Below, piece by piece: positions 1 to 8,204 of a stretch of 64,000 bases of DNA. The stretch's first letter is position 1. The number at the start of each line of letters is the position of its first letter. A program made the translations under genes and the position numbers. Origin of the DNA: Shewanella sp. UCD-KL12 (GTDB taxonomy: Bacteria; Pseudomonadota; Gammaproteobacteria; Enterobacterales; Shewanellaceae); assembly GCF_001957125.1 (NCBI RefSeq), contig NZ_MPHJ01000013.1:62001-126000 (forward strand). The letters are read 5' to 3'. A model generated the notes under the pieces. The model did not search any database. It was given only the letters and a program-made list of their open reading frames with translations, and was not told the origin of the DNA.

Positions 1-2
1 AC

Positions 3-473
3 CACATTGAATGGACAAATGACGATATAGGCATTCTTTTAGAAGGGATGTTTATTCGAAGTTTAGAAATTTTGCGTAATGCTAGGCCCCGCAATAAACT
101 CTTTAAAGAGGAGGTTGTTTGGCAGGCTACCCCTCAGTTCGCTGAGATTGCAAAGCTTCTTGGATATGACGCTCACGCTATACGCCATGAAGTTAAGCAA
201 ATAATGAAGAAATATGGCAAATCATCCGAAATGGATTTGTTGTTAGAGTTTCATCATTGGGTTGGTTTATTTGCAGATATGTTTAAAGAGCAAATGAACA
301 CAAAAGTAACTCATATAAATGTTTTCAAAAATGTATTGGCTCAGTGCCAAGATCATTATGAACTTAAAGTGTTACTTAAACAGATTGGTGAGTTAATGGA
401 TGACCTTTATTTAGAAGGTTATCCACGTCAAGCATTGCTTGAATCGCTTACTGAAACTATCAACAAAGCTTAA
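3..473 (+). CDS. Hypothetical protein, 5' partial at window edge
   Basis: The reading frame is open from base 3, with about 15 sense codons before the first internal ATG at 48. The gene therefore most likely starts outside the window, and 156 residues are visible. I recognise no family. The product is soluble and helix-rich, with a basic N-terminal part and an acidic, Leu-rich C-terminus. Its stop codon lies four bases before the first of the repeated intercistronic hairpins, so it belongs to the long rightward unit that ends near 11.9 kb. Confidence 0.75.
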   Translation, partial: HIEWTNDDIGILLEGMFIRSLEILRNARPRNKLFKEEVVWQATPQFAEIAKLLGYDAHAIRHEVKQIMKKYGKSSEMDLLLEFHHWVGLFADMFKEQMNTKVTHINVFKNVLAQCQDHYELKVLLKQIGELMDDLYLEGYPRQALLESLTETINKA

Positions 474-476
474 CTA

Positions 477-546
477 CCCTATGGGCACAATCTCCCATAG
501 GGGCTGATTGTGTCCTCAAAACCTTACGTCTTTGGAGGACGCACAT
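477..546 (+). promoter_or_regulatory. Intercistronic structured leader, copy 1 (MoxR gene)
   Basis: CCCTATGGG (477-485) pairs perfectly with CCCATAGGG (494-502). The loop contains CACAAT, complementary to ATTGTG at 507-512. That same arm (ATTGTGTCCTC) can instead pair with the Shine-Dalgarno/start region GAGGACGCACAT (535-546). The two alternatives exclude each other, as expected of a translational switch. Confidence 0.7.
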
Positions 547-1584
547 ATGTCAGTACAATCTATAAACCAAAATACAAACACATCAATCGATTACTCAGAA
601 ATGGAAAGTGTGCCAGCACACGTATTATTTCCAGAAATCTTTGACCCGTCAAAAATCACGCTTAAGCGTCGTAAGCATCGTCATGAGGATTGCATACCTA
701 GTAACCCTATGTATGTACCCGATGAAGAAAATACCAAGCTAGCCTTGGTTTGGCTTCAAGCGCCTGAGCAAATGTTAGCTTTAGGTCTACAAGGTCATAC
801 AGGAACTGGTAAAACAGAACTTGCTATGTTCCTTGCCGATAGACTTAATCTGCCACTCTATATTGTGAAAGTTCATCCTCGAATGAATCCACAAGATTTA
901 GAAGGTAGCTACGTTTTAGATAATGACAACGGTTCAACGGTTACTCGTAAAGAGTATGGTCCTGCTGCAAAGGCTTACATTAACGGTGGCATTATGCTGC
1001 TAGATGAAGTCGATAAAGCATCTGAAGAGCTAACTAGTGCGATGCATCTGTTAGTAGAAGGAAAGCCATGGCCGCTTGAGATGTTCAAAGAGACGTTGAT
1101 TGCGCACAAAAACTTCTTTTGCATGGCTGCAGCTAACACATATGGTGGAGGTCACGATGATATTTATATTTCATCTCGACAACTTGATGGTGCATTCATT
1201 TCACGTTTTATGTGGATTGAAACCCGTTATCCAACACCAGTTACCGAAGCTAAAATTCTTGAAAAGGTAGGCGCGAAATTACCGGTTGGTATCAGAAATG
1301 ATGCGATCAGGTTAGCCAATGCTTTTCGTGATGCAGCTTTGGGTGTTCAGCGGGATGGAGATGTAGAAGATCCAATCAAATGTATATTTTCAACTCGAGT
1401 CTTGGTCGCCTGGATTTATTATATTCAGGGGTTCGGTAGGTTTCGTTCATTAAAGCAATCACTGGATGCAGTTTTCATGCGTTCGGTTAGCGTTGATGAC
1501 AAGCATATCGCTCAAGATATTGTCGATAAAATCTATGGTGATGATATTAATCTGAAGCTGAATGATTTATTGGCAAAAAAGTAG
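547..1584 (+). CDS. MoxR/CobS-type AAA+ ATPase
   Basis: A 345-residue AAA+ ATPase of the MoxR/CobS group. Walker A is GHTGTGKTE near residue 85 and Walker B IMLLDEVDKAS near 150, followed by a sensor-1-like stretch (AAANTYGGG). MoxR ATPases act with VWA-domain partners as chaperone-like machines that remodel protein or metal-cofactor complexes; a VWA gene lies two genes downstream. The ATG at 547 is chosen over an upstream one at 508 because it follows GGAGGAC at the right distance and sits at the end of leader copy 1. SXT/IncC elements carry a gene called cobS in a comparable cluster. The substrate is unknown; cobalamin synthesis is not implied. Confidence 0.88.
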   Translation: MSVQSINQNTNTSIDYSEMESVPAHVLFPEIFDPSKITLKRRKHRHEDCIPSNPMYVPDEENTKLALVWLQAPEQMLALGLQGHTGTGKTELAMFLADRLNLPLYIVKVHPRMNPQDLEGSYVLDNDNGSTVTRKEYGPAAKAYINGGIMLLDEVDKASEELTSAMHLLVEGKPWPLEMFKETLIAHKNFFCMAAANTYGGGHDDIYISSRQLDGAFISRFMWIETRYPTPVTEAKILEKVGAKLPVGIRNDAIRLANAFRDAALGVQRDGDVEDPIKCIFSTRVLVAWIYYIQGFGRFRSLKQSLDAVFMRSVSVDDKHIAQDIVDKIYGDDINLKLNDLLAKK

Positions 1585-1604
1585 TAAAGCCTTCGGTTCA
1601 GGAC

Positions 1605-2147
1605 TTGAACACGATTCCTAGTGAAGCCGTGTTTGAGGCATTTTGTCTGAACTCCGATTTTTGGGGAGAAGGCGATAGATGGGTTGCTCAATCATTGGAT
1701 AAGCAATTCGTAATCGAAGGCATAGTTGAAAAGGGTGAGCCAGTAGCAAAGTCTATGATAAGTGATAGTGATGCATTAAATGCAGGCTATAAACACAGTC
1801 ATCGGCATCTGCTGACGGTTCATGTAAATAAGAAGTCATCATTTACCTTTGCTCCATATCGTGCATCTAGGGTAACTACTACTCATCGTAATGGTAAGTA
1901 TTTGTTACTAGAGAACAATAATGGACGAAAGTATGCGATTAGCGTAAGTGGTGTTGGAAATAAAATTGTTGTTTTATTCAAGAATGAGCAATCAGACGCT
2001 CATTGGGTGCTCTATGAGTATCCTGATGTAAGTACTGATACACCTCTAGGTGTAAAACATCATGCAGATCTTTTCATTGAAAAGAAGCTAAAAGGTTATA
2101 CAGAAAAAAGCACTTATAAATATGCTGATTTAATCAAAAACGTTTAA
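1605..2147 (+). CDS. Hypothetical protein
   Basis: 180 residues, no recognised domain. It starts with TTG, 20 bases after the ATPase stop codon, with only a weak CAGGAC ribosome site, so it is probably translated by coupling to the ATPase gene. Unlike most genes in this block it has no hairpin leader of its own. The composition is that of a soluble mixed alpha/beta protein. The position between the ATPase and the DUF3150-like gene suggests a partner in that system. Confidence 0.7.
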   Translation: MNTIPSEAVFEAFCLNSDFWGEGDRWVAQSLDKQFVIEGIVEKGEPVAKSMISDSDALNAGYKHSHRHLLTVHVNKKSSFTFAPYRASRVTTTHRNGKYLLLENNNGRKYAISVSGVGNKIVVLFKNEQSDAHWVLYEYPDVSTDTPLGVKHHADLFIEKKLKGYTEKSTYKYADLIKNV

Positions 2148-2151
2148 ACAA

Positions 2152-2217
2152 CCCAATAGAGGTACACCTATACCCTATTGGGGATTGGTGTGCCTTTTTG
2201 TCTTTGGAGGACAAATT
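2152..2217 (+). promoter_or_regulatory. Intercistronic structured leader, copy 2 (DUF3150-like gene)
   Basis: CCCAATAG (2152-2159) pairs with CTATTGGG (2175-2182). The loop GGTACACC complements the downstream arm GGTGTGCC with G-U pairs, and TTTGTC pairs with GGACAAA around the ribosome site. It starts four bases after the preceding stop codon. Confidence 0.65.
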
Positions 2218-3384
2218 ATGAACACATCAATAAACCCAACAACAACTACCGTCACTGACTCAGCTGTACTTTGTTCTAGGCTTCAGCAATTAGAGCAAGG
2301 CATTTGCGTCGTCAATATTATCTCGCAGGCTGCATGTGGCGAGAAAAGTTTACCTAAAGTGAAAGTTGAACTCGATGGACAATTACAGGATTCAGACACC
2401 ATTAAGGGGTCGAAAATTCGGTGGTTTCCAAAAGAACCTCTTAACTTTGTGAATAAATCAAAACAAGCGATATCTCGGACTTTGAATGCTTATGGTGTTC
2501 GTTGGGGAGATATGACAATCGTTCCTTTGGCTCGATTGGATGATTTACAGCAAGAGATTGAATCTATTCAAATTGAATGGCAGAAAGATCTTGATGCAAT
2601 GCTTATTGATTTTGACAATTTGGTAAGTGACTGGCATATGAACAATCTTGATGTTGCAGATATTATGCGACGATACACGATGGATAAAAACGAGTTTGGT
2701 GGCAGATTCAAGTTGAAGATGTTACCCCCTGTAGCGTTCAAACCATTGATTGATGAAAATGATGAGGATGCTGCAGAAGAGCTTGCAAATTCAATGCTTG
2801 ATAATCTGTACAACGAAGTAGCTAAAATGGCGAGTGACGTTTATGAACGTTCCTTTTTTGTTAAAGATGATAAAGGCCACAAAGTAGCTCGTACTAGGGC
2901 AAATAGACGGATTAAAGATTCGTTTAAAACCCTTATCGAGAAGCTGGGTGGTTTATCTTTTCTTGATAGTAATATTGAGAAAGTGATATCTGAGACAGAA
3001 CGTGTACTCAATTCAATGCCTAAAACAGGTTGGATTGAGGACAATGATTTAGCTGCTTTAGCTCATTGGACGTGCGTAATGTCCAATGCAGACACCTTGA
3101 AGAATCATGCCAACGATGATCTTGTTGATTATGAAGAAGAGGTCATTGTCGATGACTTTGGTGTACTAGGTGAAGAGGTTAGTAATAACCTAGATGAAGA
3201 CTTAAGCAGTGTTGCGTCAAATCAAGTAGAACAAGAAATACCTCAAATCGATTCAAATTCACTTTCTGATGAGCAATTTGGAGGTTTCGGTGATTTTGGC
3301 ATTGTTGATGATAACGATGATGAAGTTGTTGAAATACCGGAAATTGCAGAAGAGGAAGATGGTTTGTTTGGCCTCGGTTTTTAA
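2218..3384 (+). CDS. DUF3150-like protein
   Basis: 388 residues. The N-terminal 250 residues resemble the DUF3150 family: a short beta start, a helical middle with paired Leu/Trp positions, and a conserved region around LNAYGVRWGDM. The C-terminal 80 residues are very acidic and probably disordered, ending EEEDGLFGLGF. DUF3150 genes are often found between a MoxR/CobS ATPase and a VWA protein on conjugative elements, which is the order here. The role is unknown; an adaptor between the two is an inference. The start is the ATG at 2218, which has GGAGGAC and leader copy 2 in front; an upstream in-frame start at 2185 lies inside the leader. Confidence 0.75.
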   Translation: MNTSINPTTTTVTDSAVLCSRLQQLEQGICVVNIISQAACGEKSLPKVKVELDGQLQDSDTIKGSKIRWFPKEPLNFVNKSKQAISRTLNAYGVRWGDMTIVPLARLDDLQQEIESIQIEWQKDLDAMLIDFDNLVSDWHMNNLDVADIMRRYTMDKNEFGGRFKLKMLPPVAFKPLIDENDEDAAEELANSMLDNLYNEVAKMASDVYERSFFVKDDKGHKVARTRANRRIKDSFKTLIEKLGGLSFLDSNIEKVISETERVLNSMPKTGWIEDNDLAALAHWTCVMSNADTLKNHANDDLVDYEEEVIVDDFGVLGEEVSNNLDEDLSSVASNQVEQEIPQIDSNSLSDEQFGGFGDFGIVDDNDDEVVEIPEIAEEEDGLFGLGF

Positions 3385-3388
3385 ATAA

Positions 3389-3457
3389 CCCCAATGGGCG
3401 TACATATTCCCATTGGGGGTGAGTGCGCCTTCAATTAACGTCTTGGAGGACGCATTC
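3389..3457 (+). promoter_or_regulatory. Intercistronic structured leader, copy 3 (VWA gene)
   Basis: CCCCAATGGG (3389-3398) pairs perfectly with CCCATTGGGG (3409-3418). The arm GAGTGCGCC pairs with GGACGCATTC just before the start codon, and alternatively with loop GGCGTAC. It starts five bases after the preceding stop codon. Confidence 0.7.
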
Positions 3458-5275
3458 ATGTCAACTCAACAACAACTTTTGAGAAAGTTTAAAAATCTCT
3501 CTCGTGTACTAACCCGATCTACAGATATGGAGATTGTTTTCCATGGAAAGAGAGCGGGTCACAGTCCTGGGAGAATAGTTTTACCAATGGGTGATTTTAG
3601 TGATGATGATTTCGTTACTATGTCACTCGGTTACTGTGATCATGAGCTTGGTCATGAGAATTACACCGATAACAATTGGTACCGCATTGCTCAAAACAAA
3701 TCGCCATATTTAAGAGGGTTATTGAATAGCCTGGATGATGCACATCAAGAGAGACGTTTGATGGCAGACTTCAAAGGTTGTACAAAAACACTTAATAATC
3801 TAGTCAAACTGTGTATTGAAAAAGGGTTGTTTGCTGAACCCTATACAGAGCATAAAGAGACCTTGATTTTAAAGGGATGGGTTCTTTATGGAGCTAGAGT
3901 ATTTATAGGCAATCCGCTTAATGGTTATTTCCTTAAAGCAGATAATTTGTTGAAAGCAAAATTTGGTGATGATTTTTATCGAGAGGCTAACTTAATCTTT
4001 AACGAGACAGTTTTTCAAACAATGGATAGCACTGAAAAGTGCTTTGTCGTTGCTGAAAAGTTGTACTTGTTGTTATTGGATTGGGTTGACCAGCAAGACT
4101 CTCAGGATGATCCAAGCGACTCAGATGATGCCGATGGCTCAGAAGGTAGCAGAGATGATTCAAGCGACTCAGATGATGCTGATGGCTCAGAAGATAGCAG
4201 AGATGATTCAAGCGACTCAGATGATGCTGATGGCTCAGAAGATAGCAGTGATGATTCAAGCGACTCAGATGATGCTGATGGCTCAGAAGATAGCAATGAT
4301 GATTCAAGCGACTCAGATGATGCTGATGGCTCAGAAGATAGCAGTGATGATTCAAGCAGTGGTAAAACAACAACTCGCAAAAAAGATATTTTGGCTTCTT
4401 TAGAAGATGAAATAGATGATTTGCATGAAAAGCTTAGGGCTGAATTAGATTCTATGGCTAAAGATTATGATGGTTCTCAGATTGCTCCATTGAAGTTAAA
4501 AATAGACGATAAATCTGAAAGAACGAACTGTTGTTCTGACCCTCATAATGTTGAAGAAGAATGTCATAAATTAATATCTAACTTGAAAAGCCCACTAAAA
4601 AGGATTTTTCACGATCAAAACTATCGCCATGTAACGCTAGATAAGAAGGGCTGTTCTTTGAGCTCATCAAGACTATCAAGTGTTGTGACCGGAAATAAAC
4701 GTATATTTGAGCAAGAATCCATAGGAAGATCTCCAAACTCAGCAATTGCATTGCTGGTGGATAAGTCTGGTTCTATGAGTGCTGCCGAGATGTCTATGGC
4801 GTCAAGCGTTGCCTACTCCATGAGTGCTGCGCTAGATAGCATTAAAGGTGTTTCAAATATGGTCGGATATTATCCTGGTCTTAGCTTTATAGATGGTAGC
4901 AATAGTGTTTTAGATTTTTATGATCACTCTCTCAATATAGTTAAACCGTTTGAAACAAAGGTAAGAAAAAATTCATTCAACATTATTTCTGAAGGTGGTA
5001 CACCAACGGCCGAAGCTATAACTAGTGCACTGGCTTTGTTAGTAAATCAGTCGGCACCGCGAAAGTTATTATTCGTGATAACTGATGGTGACCCAGACAA
5101 TGCAGCGAAAGTACAGCGAGCAATCGTTGAGGCTAATTGTATGGGAGTTAGAGTTTTTGGAATAGGAATACACAGAAAAGTTGATGGGTTTGACGATGCT
5201 GATTTTTCAGTTATCAATGACTCAAATGAGTTAGTTCAAGCTTTAACAAAAGGTTTAAAACACGCTTTTAAGTAA
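3458..5275 (+). CDS. VWA-domain protein (CobT-like), with acidic repeats
   Basis: 605 residues. The N-terminal half is conserved in style with CobT-like proteins and contains HELGHEN near residue 65, a possible metal site. An acidic Asp/Ser linker of five 16-residue repeats follows (about residues 217-296). The C-terminal part is a von Willebrand factor A domain with the metal-ion-dependent adhesion motif DKSGS at 435-439 and a later ITDGDPD strand. VWA proteins of this kind partner MoxR ATPases, and the ATPase lies two genes upstream. Length and domain order fit a CobT-type partner. The ATG at 3458 follows GGAGGAC and leader copy 3. The target is unknown. Confidence 0.87.
   Translation: MSTQQQLLRKFKNLSRVLTRSTDMEIVFHGKRAGHSPGRIVLPMGDFSDDDFVTMSLGYCDHELGHENYTDNNWYRIAQNKSPYLRGLLNSLDDAHQERRLMADFKGCTKTLNNLVKLCIEKGLFAEPYTEHKETLILKGWVLYGARVFIGNPLNGYFLKADNLLKAKFGDDFYREANLIFNETVFQTMDSTEKCFVVAEKLYLLLLDWVDQQDSQDDPSDSDDADGSEGSRDDSSDSDDADGSEDSRDDSSDSDDADGSEDSSDDSSDSDDADGSEDSNDDSSDSDDADGSEDSSDDSSSGKTTTRKKDILASLEDEIDDLHEKLRAELDSMAKDYDGSQIAPLKLKIDDKSERTNCCSDPHNVEEECHKLISNLKSPLKRIFHDQNYRHVTLDKKGCSLSSSRLSSVVTGNKRIFEQESIGRSPNSAIALLVDKSGSMSAAEMSMASSVAYSMSAALDSIKGVSNMVGYYPGLSFIDGSNSVLDFYDHSLNIVKPFETKVRKNSFNIISEGGTPTAEAITSALALLVNQSAPRKLLFVITDGDPDNAAKVQRAIVEANCMGVRVFGIGIHRKVDGFDDADFSVINDSNELVQALTKGLKHAFK
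4106..4345 (+). repeat. Five tandem 48-bp coding repeats (Asp/Ser-rich)
   Basis: Five in-frame 48-bp units encode DDSSDSDDADGSEDS plus one variable residue. Differences are confined to a few bases, mostly in the first unit. This is an acidic linker in the VWA protein, likely prone to length change by slippage. Confidence 0.9.
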
Positions 5276-5291
5276 GCGATAAACAACATAA

Positions 5292-5358
5292 CCCCAAGGG
5301 TCATATTAATCCCTTGGGGATTAGTGTGTCCCAAATTTACGTCCTTGGAGGGCACACT
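5292..5358 (+). promoter_or_regulatory. Intercistronic structured leader, copy 4
   Basis: CCCCAAGGG (5292-5300) pairs with CCCTTGGGG (5311-5319). AGTGTGTCCC pairs with GGGCACACT (5350-5358) across the ribosome site, with one bulge. Here the bases before the ATG changed together with the opposing arm. Confidence 0.7.
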
Positions 5359-5481
5359 ATGAAAACTACAACATACACAGAAACTAGAGCGAGTGGCGCA
5401 ATAGCTGTTTACGAAATACGTAATGGCACGAAGGTACTAATTGGGGCCTCATGGACTATGAGACCACTTCTAACACGGTAA
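5359..5481 (+). CDS. Small protein, 40 aa
   Basis: A 40-codon frame starting with ATG directly after the ribosome site GGAGGGC and leader copy 4. It begins MKTTTYTETRASGAIAVYEI and looks like a small beta-rich protein. No family is recognised. The leader in front is the main reason to believe it is translated. Confidence 0.6.
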   Translation: MKTTTYTETRASGAIAVYEIRNGTKVLIGASWTMRPLLTR

Positions 5482-5489
5482 ACAAAGCA

Positions 5490-5510
5490 AGCGCTTCAAT
5501 CTGAAGCGCT
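5490..5510 (+). terminator. Hairpin after the 40-aa gene
   Basis: AGCGCTTCA pairs perfectly with TGAAGCGCT across a 3-base loop. No T run follows, so it may be a processing or stability hairpin rather than an intrinsic terminator. Confidence 0.4.
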
Positions 5511-5594
5511 ACTTACCCAAGACTCGCGGAAACCACCAAAGTTTCTTTTTGCGAGGAAATTTTGGGGTTTTCGTGAGTTATTAGGAGAAGAATT

Positions 5595-6698
5595 ATGTAT
5601 TTAGCCACTCAATCTAAGATTCAAAAAGTTAAAACGCTGGTAAGTAAAAGTGGTGGTTGGCGTAATGTTTATGAGCACTTTAGTGGTCTTAAACTTGCTG
5701 TTGATCGCTACCCTGCGCAAGTTCCATGTCCAGCTACTGGAGACGGGAAAACTGTCTTTAGATTAGTAACGGGCTGGGAAGATTCAGGACAAGCGTTTCA
5801 TAATAACGAAGGCCGCTTAACGGATGGATTGAATGTTATAGCATTTTATTTGAAGTGTTCTATTAAAGACGCAGCTGATGAAGTGTTGAGGATCACAGGT
5901 GGTGATCTAACAACAGTCAAACGTTCAGAGGTAGCCAAGCAAATACACCAACAGAACATCAAAGCATCTACGTATTGTAGTGATGAAGTAAAGCAAAAGC
6001 GTCTAGCCAAGTTGCAGAAGGTACATTCTGAAGCAATGCCAGCTTACAAATCGCCTATTGCGATGAACTATTTGCGAAGTCGGGGATTAACCTTAACTGA
6101 AACAGAAGTTCAAAGATTTTCATCAACCCTCGGGTTTCATCCAGGGTTACCCTACTACTGTGATGATGAAAAGAAGTTCAAAGGTAAATTCCCAGCTTTA
6201 CTCGGGATTTTCAAAGATAAAGAGGGCAACAACCTCACCATTCATCGTATTTACCTCAAGCCTGATGGCAGTGGTAAAGCTGACGTTAGCAATCCTAAGA
6301 AATTAATGTCACCACCAAACTATATGGGTGGAGGTGCGTTTCGCTTAGGAGAGCCAATTAGTTTAGACGGTGGTGGTAAATACATAGGAGTTACTGAAGG
6401 TATTGAAACTGCGCTTGCGTTGTTTAATGCTAACAATCTCCCTTGTTGGCCATTGTACTCTGATACTGTTTTAGCACTTTTTGAGCCTGAATCTGACATA
6501 ACACATGTCGCGATTTGGTCTGAAAAAGAGCCAAGCAAAGCAGGTTGGAATTCTGCTGTGAAGTTACGTGACAAACTTAGAAATAAAGGTCTCTATTGCC
6601 AAATAGAATATCCTGATTTTCTTAACACAGAGAAAGAAGATTGGTTAGACGTTTTCATTAATTGTCCAACTAATATTCGAGGCTATATAGCTAAATGA
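5595..6698 (+). CDS. Toprim-domain primase-like protein
   Basis: 367 residues. The N-terminal 110 residues resemble the zinc-binding/primase start of P4-type and plasmid primases (CPATGDGKTVFRLVTG, then ITGG), but most zinc-ligand cysteines are missing. The C-terminal part is a Toprim-like fold with VTEGIETALALF near residue 260, where the Glu would coordinate metal, and a later acidic HVAIWSEKE strand. Such proteins are thought to make primers or act on nucleic acid during conjugative entry. No helicase domain is fused. The start follows AGGAGAAG. Its job here is inferred from fold only. Confidence 0.75.
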   Translation: MYLATQSKIQKVKTLVSKSGGWRNVYEHFSGLKLAVDRYPAQVPCPATGDGKTVFRLVTGWEDSGQAFHNNEGRLTDGLNVIAFYLKCSIKDAADEVLRITGGDLTTVKRSEVAKQIHQQNIKASTYCSDEVKQKRLAKLQKVHSEAMPAYKSPIAMNYLRSRGLTLTETEVQRFSSTLGFHPGLPYYCDDEKKFKGKFPALLGIFKDKEGNNLTIHRIYLKPDGSGKADVSNPKKLMSPPNYMGGGAFRLGEPISLDGGGKYIGVTEGIETALALFNANNLPCWPLYSDTVLALFEPESDITHVAIWSEKEPSKAGWNSAVKLRDKLRNKGLYCQIEYPDFLNTEKEDWLDVFINCPTNIRGYIAK

Positions 6699-6707
6699 AT
6701 GCTCCGT

Positions 6708-6785
6708 CATAGGCCCCTTTTGGGGTCTATGGCTGGGTTGTTCACTCCTAAGTCCATTCATAAATGCACTTAGGGGTGAGCAACC
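6708..6785 (+). promoter_or_regulatory. Two consecutive hairpins before a small gene; divergent leader?
   Basis: CATAGGCCCC (6708-6717) pairs with GGGGTCTATG (6722-6731). A second long stem, 6736-6753 with 6768-6785, has 18 pairs including two G-U. The order GC-rich hairpin then second hairpin recalls the repeated leaders, but the second stem ends well before the ribosome site. It may also serve as a terminator. Confidence 0.5.
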
Positions 6786-6814
6786 TTATTAATATCATTA
6801 CTGGAGTGTTTATT

Positions 6815-7006
6815 ATGCAAGTGCAAGGTATTTATGATGAGAGCACCCAAATTCTAACCATTAGTGGCAAAAGTGGTATCGGCCAGAAAGCGTTTAAAAT
6901 TTCTAACGTTAACCAACTTGAAGTCGGTGCAAGGTTGGAACGACTCACTAATTGGGCAAGGGAAAAGGGCTTAATTCGGAATAACAGTGTAATAGCTGAA
7001 ATTTAA
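6815..7006 (+). CDS. Small hypothetical protein
   Basis: 63 residues starting at the ATG after GGAG with 8-base spacing; an upstream in-frame ATG at 6764 lies within the hairpin and is unlikely. The sequence begins MQVQGIYDESTQILTISG and looks like a compact alpha/beta protein. No family is recognised. It is followed by a strong hairpin at 7013-7047. Confidence 0.7.
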   Translation: MQVQGIYDESTQILTISGKSGIGQKAFKISNVNQLEVGARLERLTNWAREKGLIRNNSVIAEI

Positions 7007-7012
7007 CTGTGG

Positions 7013-7047
7013 ATCACAGGGCATATGTTTTCATATGACCCTGTGAT
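7013..7047 (+). terminator. Long hairpin, possible terminator
   Basis: ATCACAGGG (7013-7021) pairs with CCCTGTGAT (7039-7047), continued by CATATG pairing inside. A short A run follows instead of T's, so factor-independent termination is uncertain. The stretch 7048-7281 holds no credible gene. Confidence 0.45.
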
Positions 7048-7281
7048 AAACCTAAGTTGATTTACGAGTCTGTTTAGGTTTATTCAGTTCCACCAATCGT
7101 TTTAATTATTATCTTTGTCCTTGTACCTTTTTTGGTACTCGTCAATTTATTAAATAAAGCGCATGCAAGCTCATCATGGGAAACCTGAGCGGTTGTTTCA
7201 TCTATCTAGATAAACAATGACCGGTATATAAGTATTCAAAGCGAATATAGATATGCGAGAGCCATCTGGCTAATCAACTTA

Positions 7282-7346
7282 CCCAAGAGGGAGATACTTT
7301 ATCCCTCTGGGATCATTGTATCTTCTCAAATCTGGAGGATACACCT
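7282..7346 (+). promoter_or_regulatory. Intercistronic structured leader, copy 5 (ferredoxin gene)
   Basis: CCCAAGAGGG (7282-7291) pairs with CCCTCTGGG (7303-7311) with one bulge. Loop AGATAC is the perfect complement of GTATCT in the arm, and TGTATC in the arm also pairs with GATACA next to the start codon. Confidence 0.7.
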
Positions 7347-7565
7347 ATGTTAACAATCAAAAAAAATACCAACCTTATAGAGCACCCGAATATTGGAAAA
7401 GTTACAGATTTTCAATGTAGGGATGGCTATTGCGGCTTCTGTAAAACCAAACTAATTAGCGGGGAAGTAACATATAACGTAGAGCCTTTAGTGTTGCTAC
7501 GTGACGATGAAGTGCTTCCTTGTGTAGGAAGATCTCTTACAACTGTTGTTCTAGAAACACGATAG
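7347..7565 (+). CDS. 2Fe-2S ferredoxin, YfaE type
   Basis: 72 residues with the plant-type ferredoxin cluster motif QCRDGYCGFCKTKL followed about 30 residues later by LPCV. The stretch around SGEVTYNVEPLVLL closely follows YfaE, the ferredoxin that maintains the diferric-tyrosyl cofactor of class I ribonucleotide reductase. The N-terminus is shorter than in YfaE. No reductase gene is in the window, so it may serve the host enzyme or one elsewhere on the element. It has leader copy 5 with GGAGGAT before the ATG. Confidence 0.85.
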   Translation: MLTIKKNTNLIEHPNIGKVTDFQCRDGYCGFCKTKLISGEVTYNVEPLVLLRDDEVLPCVGRSLTTVVLETR

Positions 7566-7576
7566 GAGATCAGGTT

Positions 7577-7912
7577 ATGCAAAGCATTGTTATAGATAAT
7601 TTACTAATGGCAGCACTGATCAAGTCAATGGGTAATATTTTGACTGCAGCAGTACCTTCGTTAGTTACCTATCTGATTGGACGTAAAGTATTTAAAGAAA
7701 AAGAGTTGTTGAAAGAATTGCGCCTAGCGTATTCAGATTTGCAGTTTTTATTGCAAGTAGAAATACATCATTGCCGGGAGCACAAAGAAAACTCTGATCA
7801 AAGCCTCAAGTTGAAAATTCGAAACAGCGTTAAGCATGAGTCGGATTGTCATTGGAGTGGAAAAAATACTTTATCTCGTTTATCAAAAAAGTTGGAGCAA
7901 ACAAATGTTTAA
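7577..7912 (+). CDS. Hypothetical membrane-anchored protein
   Basis: 111 residues. A hydrophobic segment at about residues 8-35 (with TAAVPSLVTYLIG) is followed by a charged helical tail containing EIHHCREH. The ATG at 7577 follows AGGAGATCAG and replaces a longer frame starting at 7520 inside the ferredoxin gene. It overlaps the next gene by 8 bases, indicating coupled translation. Confidence 0.65.
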   Translation: MQSIVIDNLLMAALIKSMGNILTAAVPSLVTYLIGRKVFKEKELLKELRLAYSDLQFLLQVEIHHCREHKENSDQSLKLKIRNSVKHESDCHWSGKNTLSRLSKKLEQTNV

Positions 7913-8204
7913 ATTATTTAGTAAGTATCGTCTAGATATCATCATATTTACTTTTATTGCTGTTTGTGTCCATTCTTGCACCGAGTTCGATTCAACTGAT
8001 GATGTTCAAAATAAGGTGAGAAGTGGTCTGAAAATTTACATTGATCACTTAACTGGCTGTGAATACATTAGCACTCTTCTTGGTGGCCCAACTCCACGAA
8101 TGTCGGAGGATGGTAAATCCCACTTAGGTTGTGGAAATGTTGAACCGAACCTCAGTTCTTACAACCTTAAAAGTATTGAAACCTGGAGAAGTGAAAATGA
8201 CTGA
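7905..8204 (+). CDS. Small membrane protein, DUF6440-like tail
   Basis: 99 residues. An N-terminal hydrophobic segment (about 10-27, containing IIIFTFIAVCVHSC) could be a signal anchor or lipoprotein signal. The remainder has the pattern IYIDHLTGCEYI, then a Gly-rich turn and PRMSEDGK, which resembles DUF6440, a small domain of unknown function. It overlaps both neighbours by 8 bases (ATG inside the previous stop region and vice versa). Confidence 0.65.
   Translation: MFKLFSKYRLDIIIFTFIAVCVHSCTEFDSTDDVQNKVRSGLKIYIDHLTGCEYISTLLGGPTPRMSEDGKSHLGCGNVEPNLSSYNLKSIETWRSEND

Noticed and set aside
4106-4345. Regular 48-bp repeats as a possible CRISPR array
   Set aside because: Units are contiguous with no spacers and stay in frame within the VWA gene as an acidic linker.
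4044-4403. Other-frame ORFs over the Asp/Ser repeats on both strands
   Set aside because: They are open only because the 48-bp repeat lacks stops in several frames; low-complexity shadows of the VWA gene.
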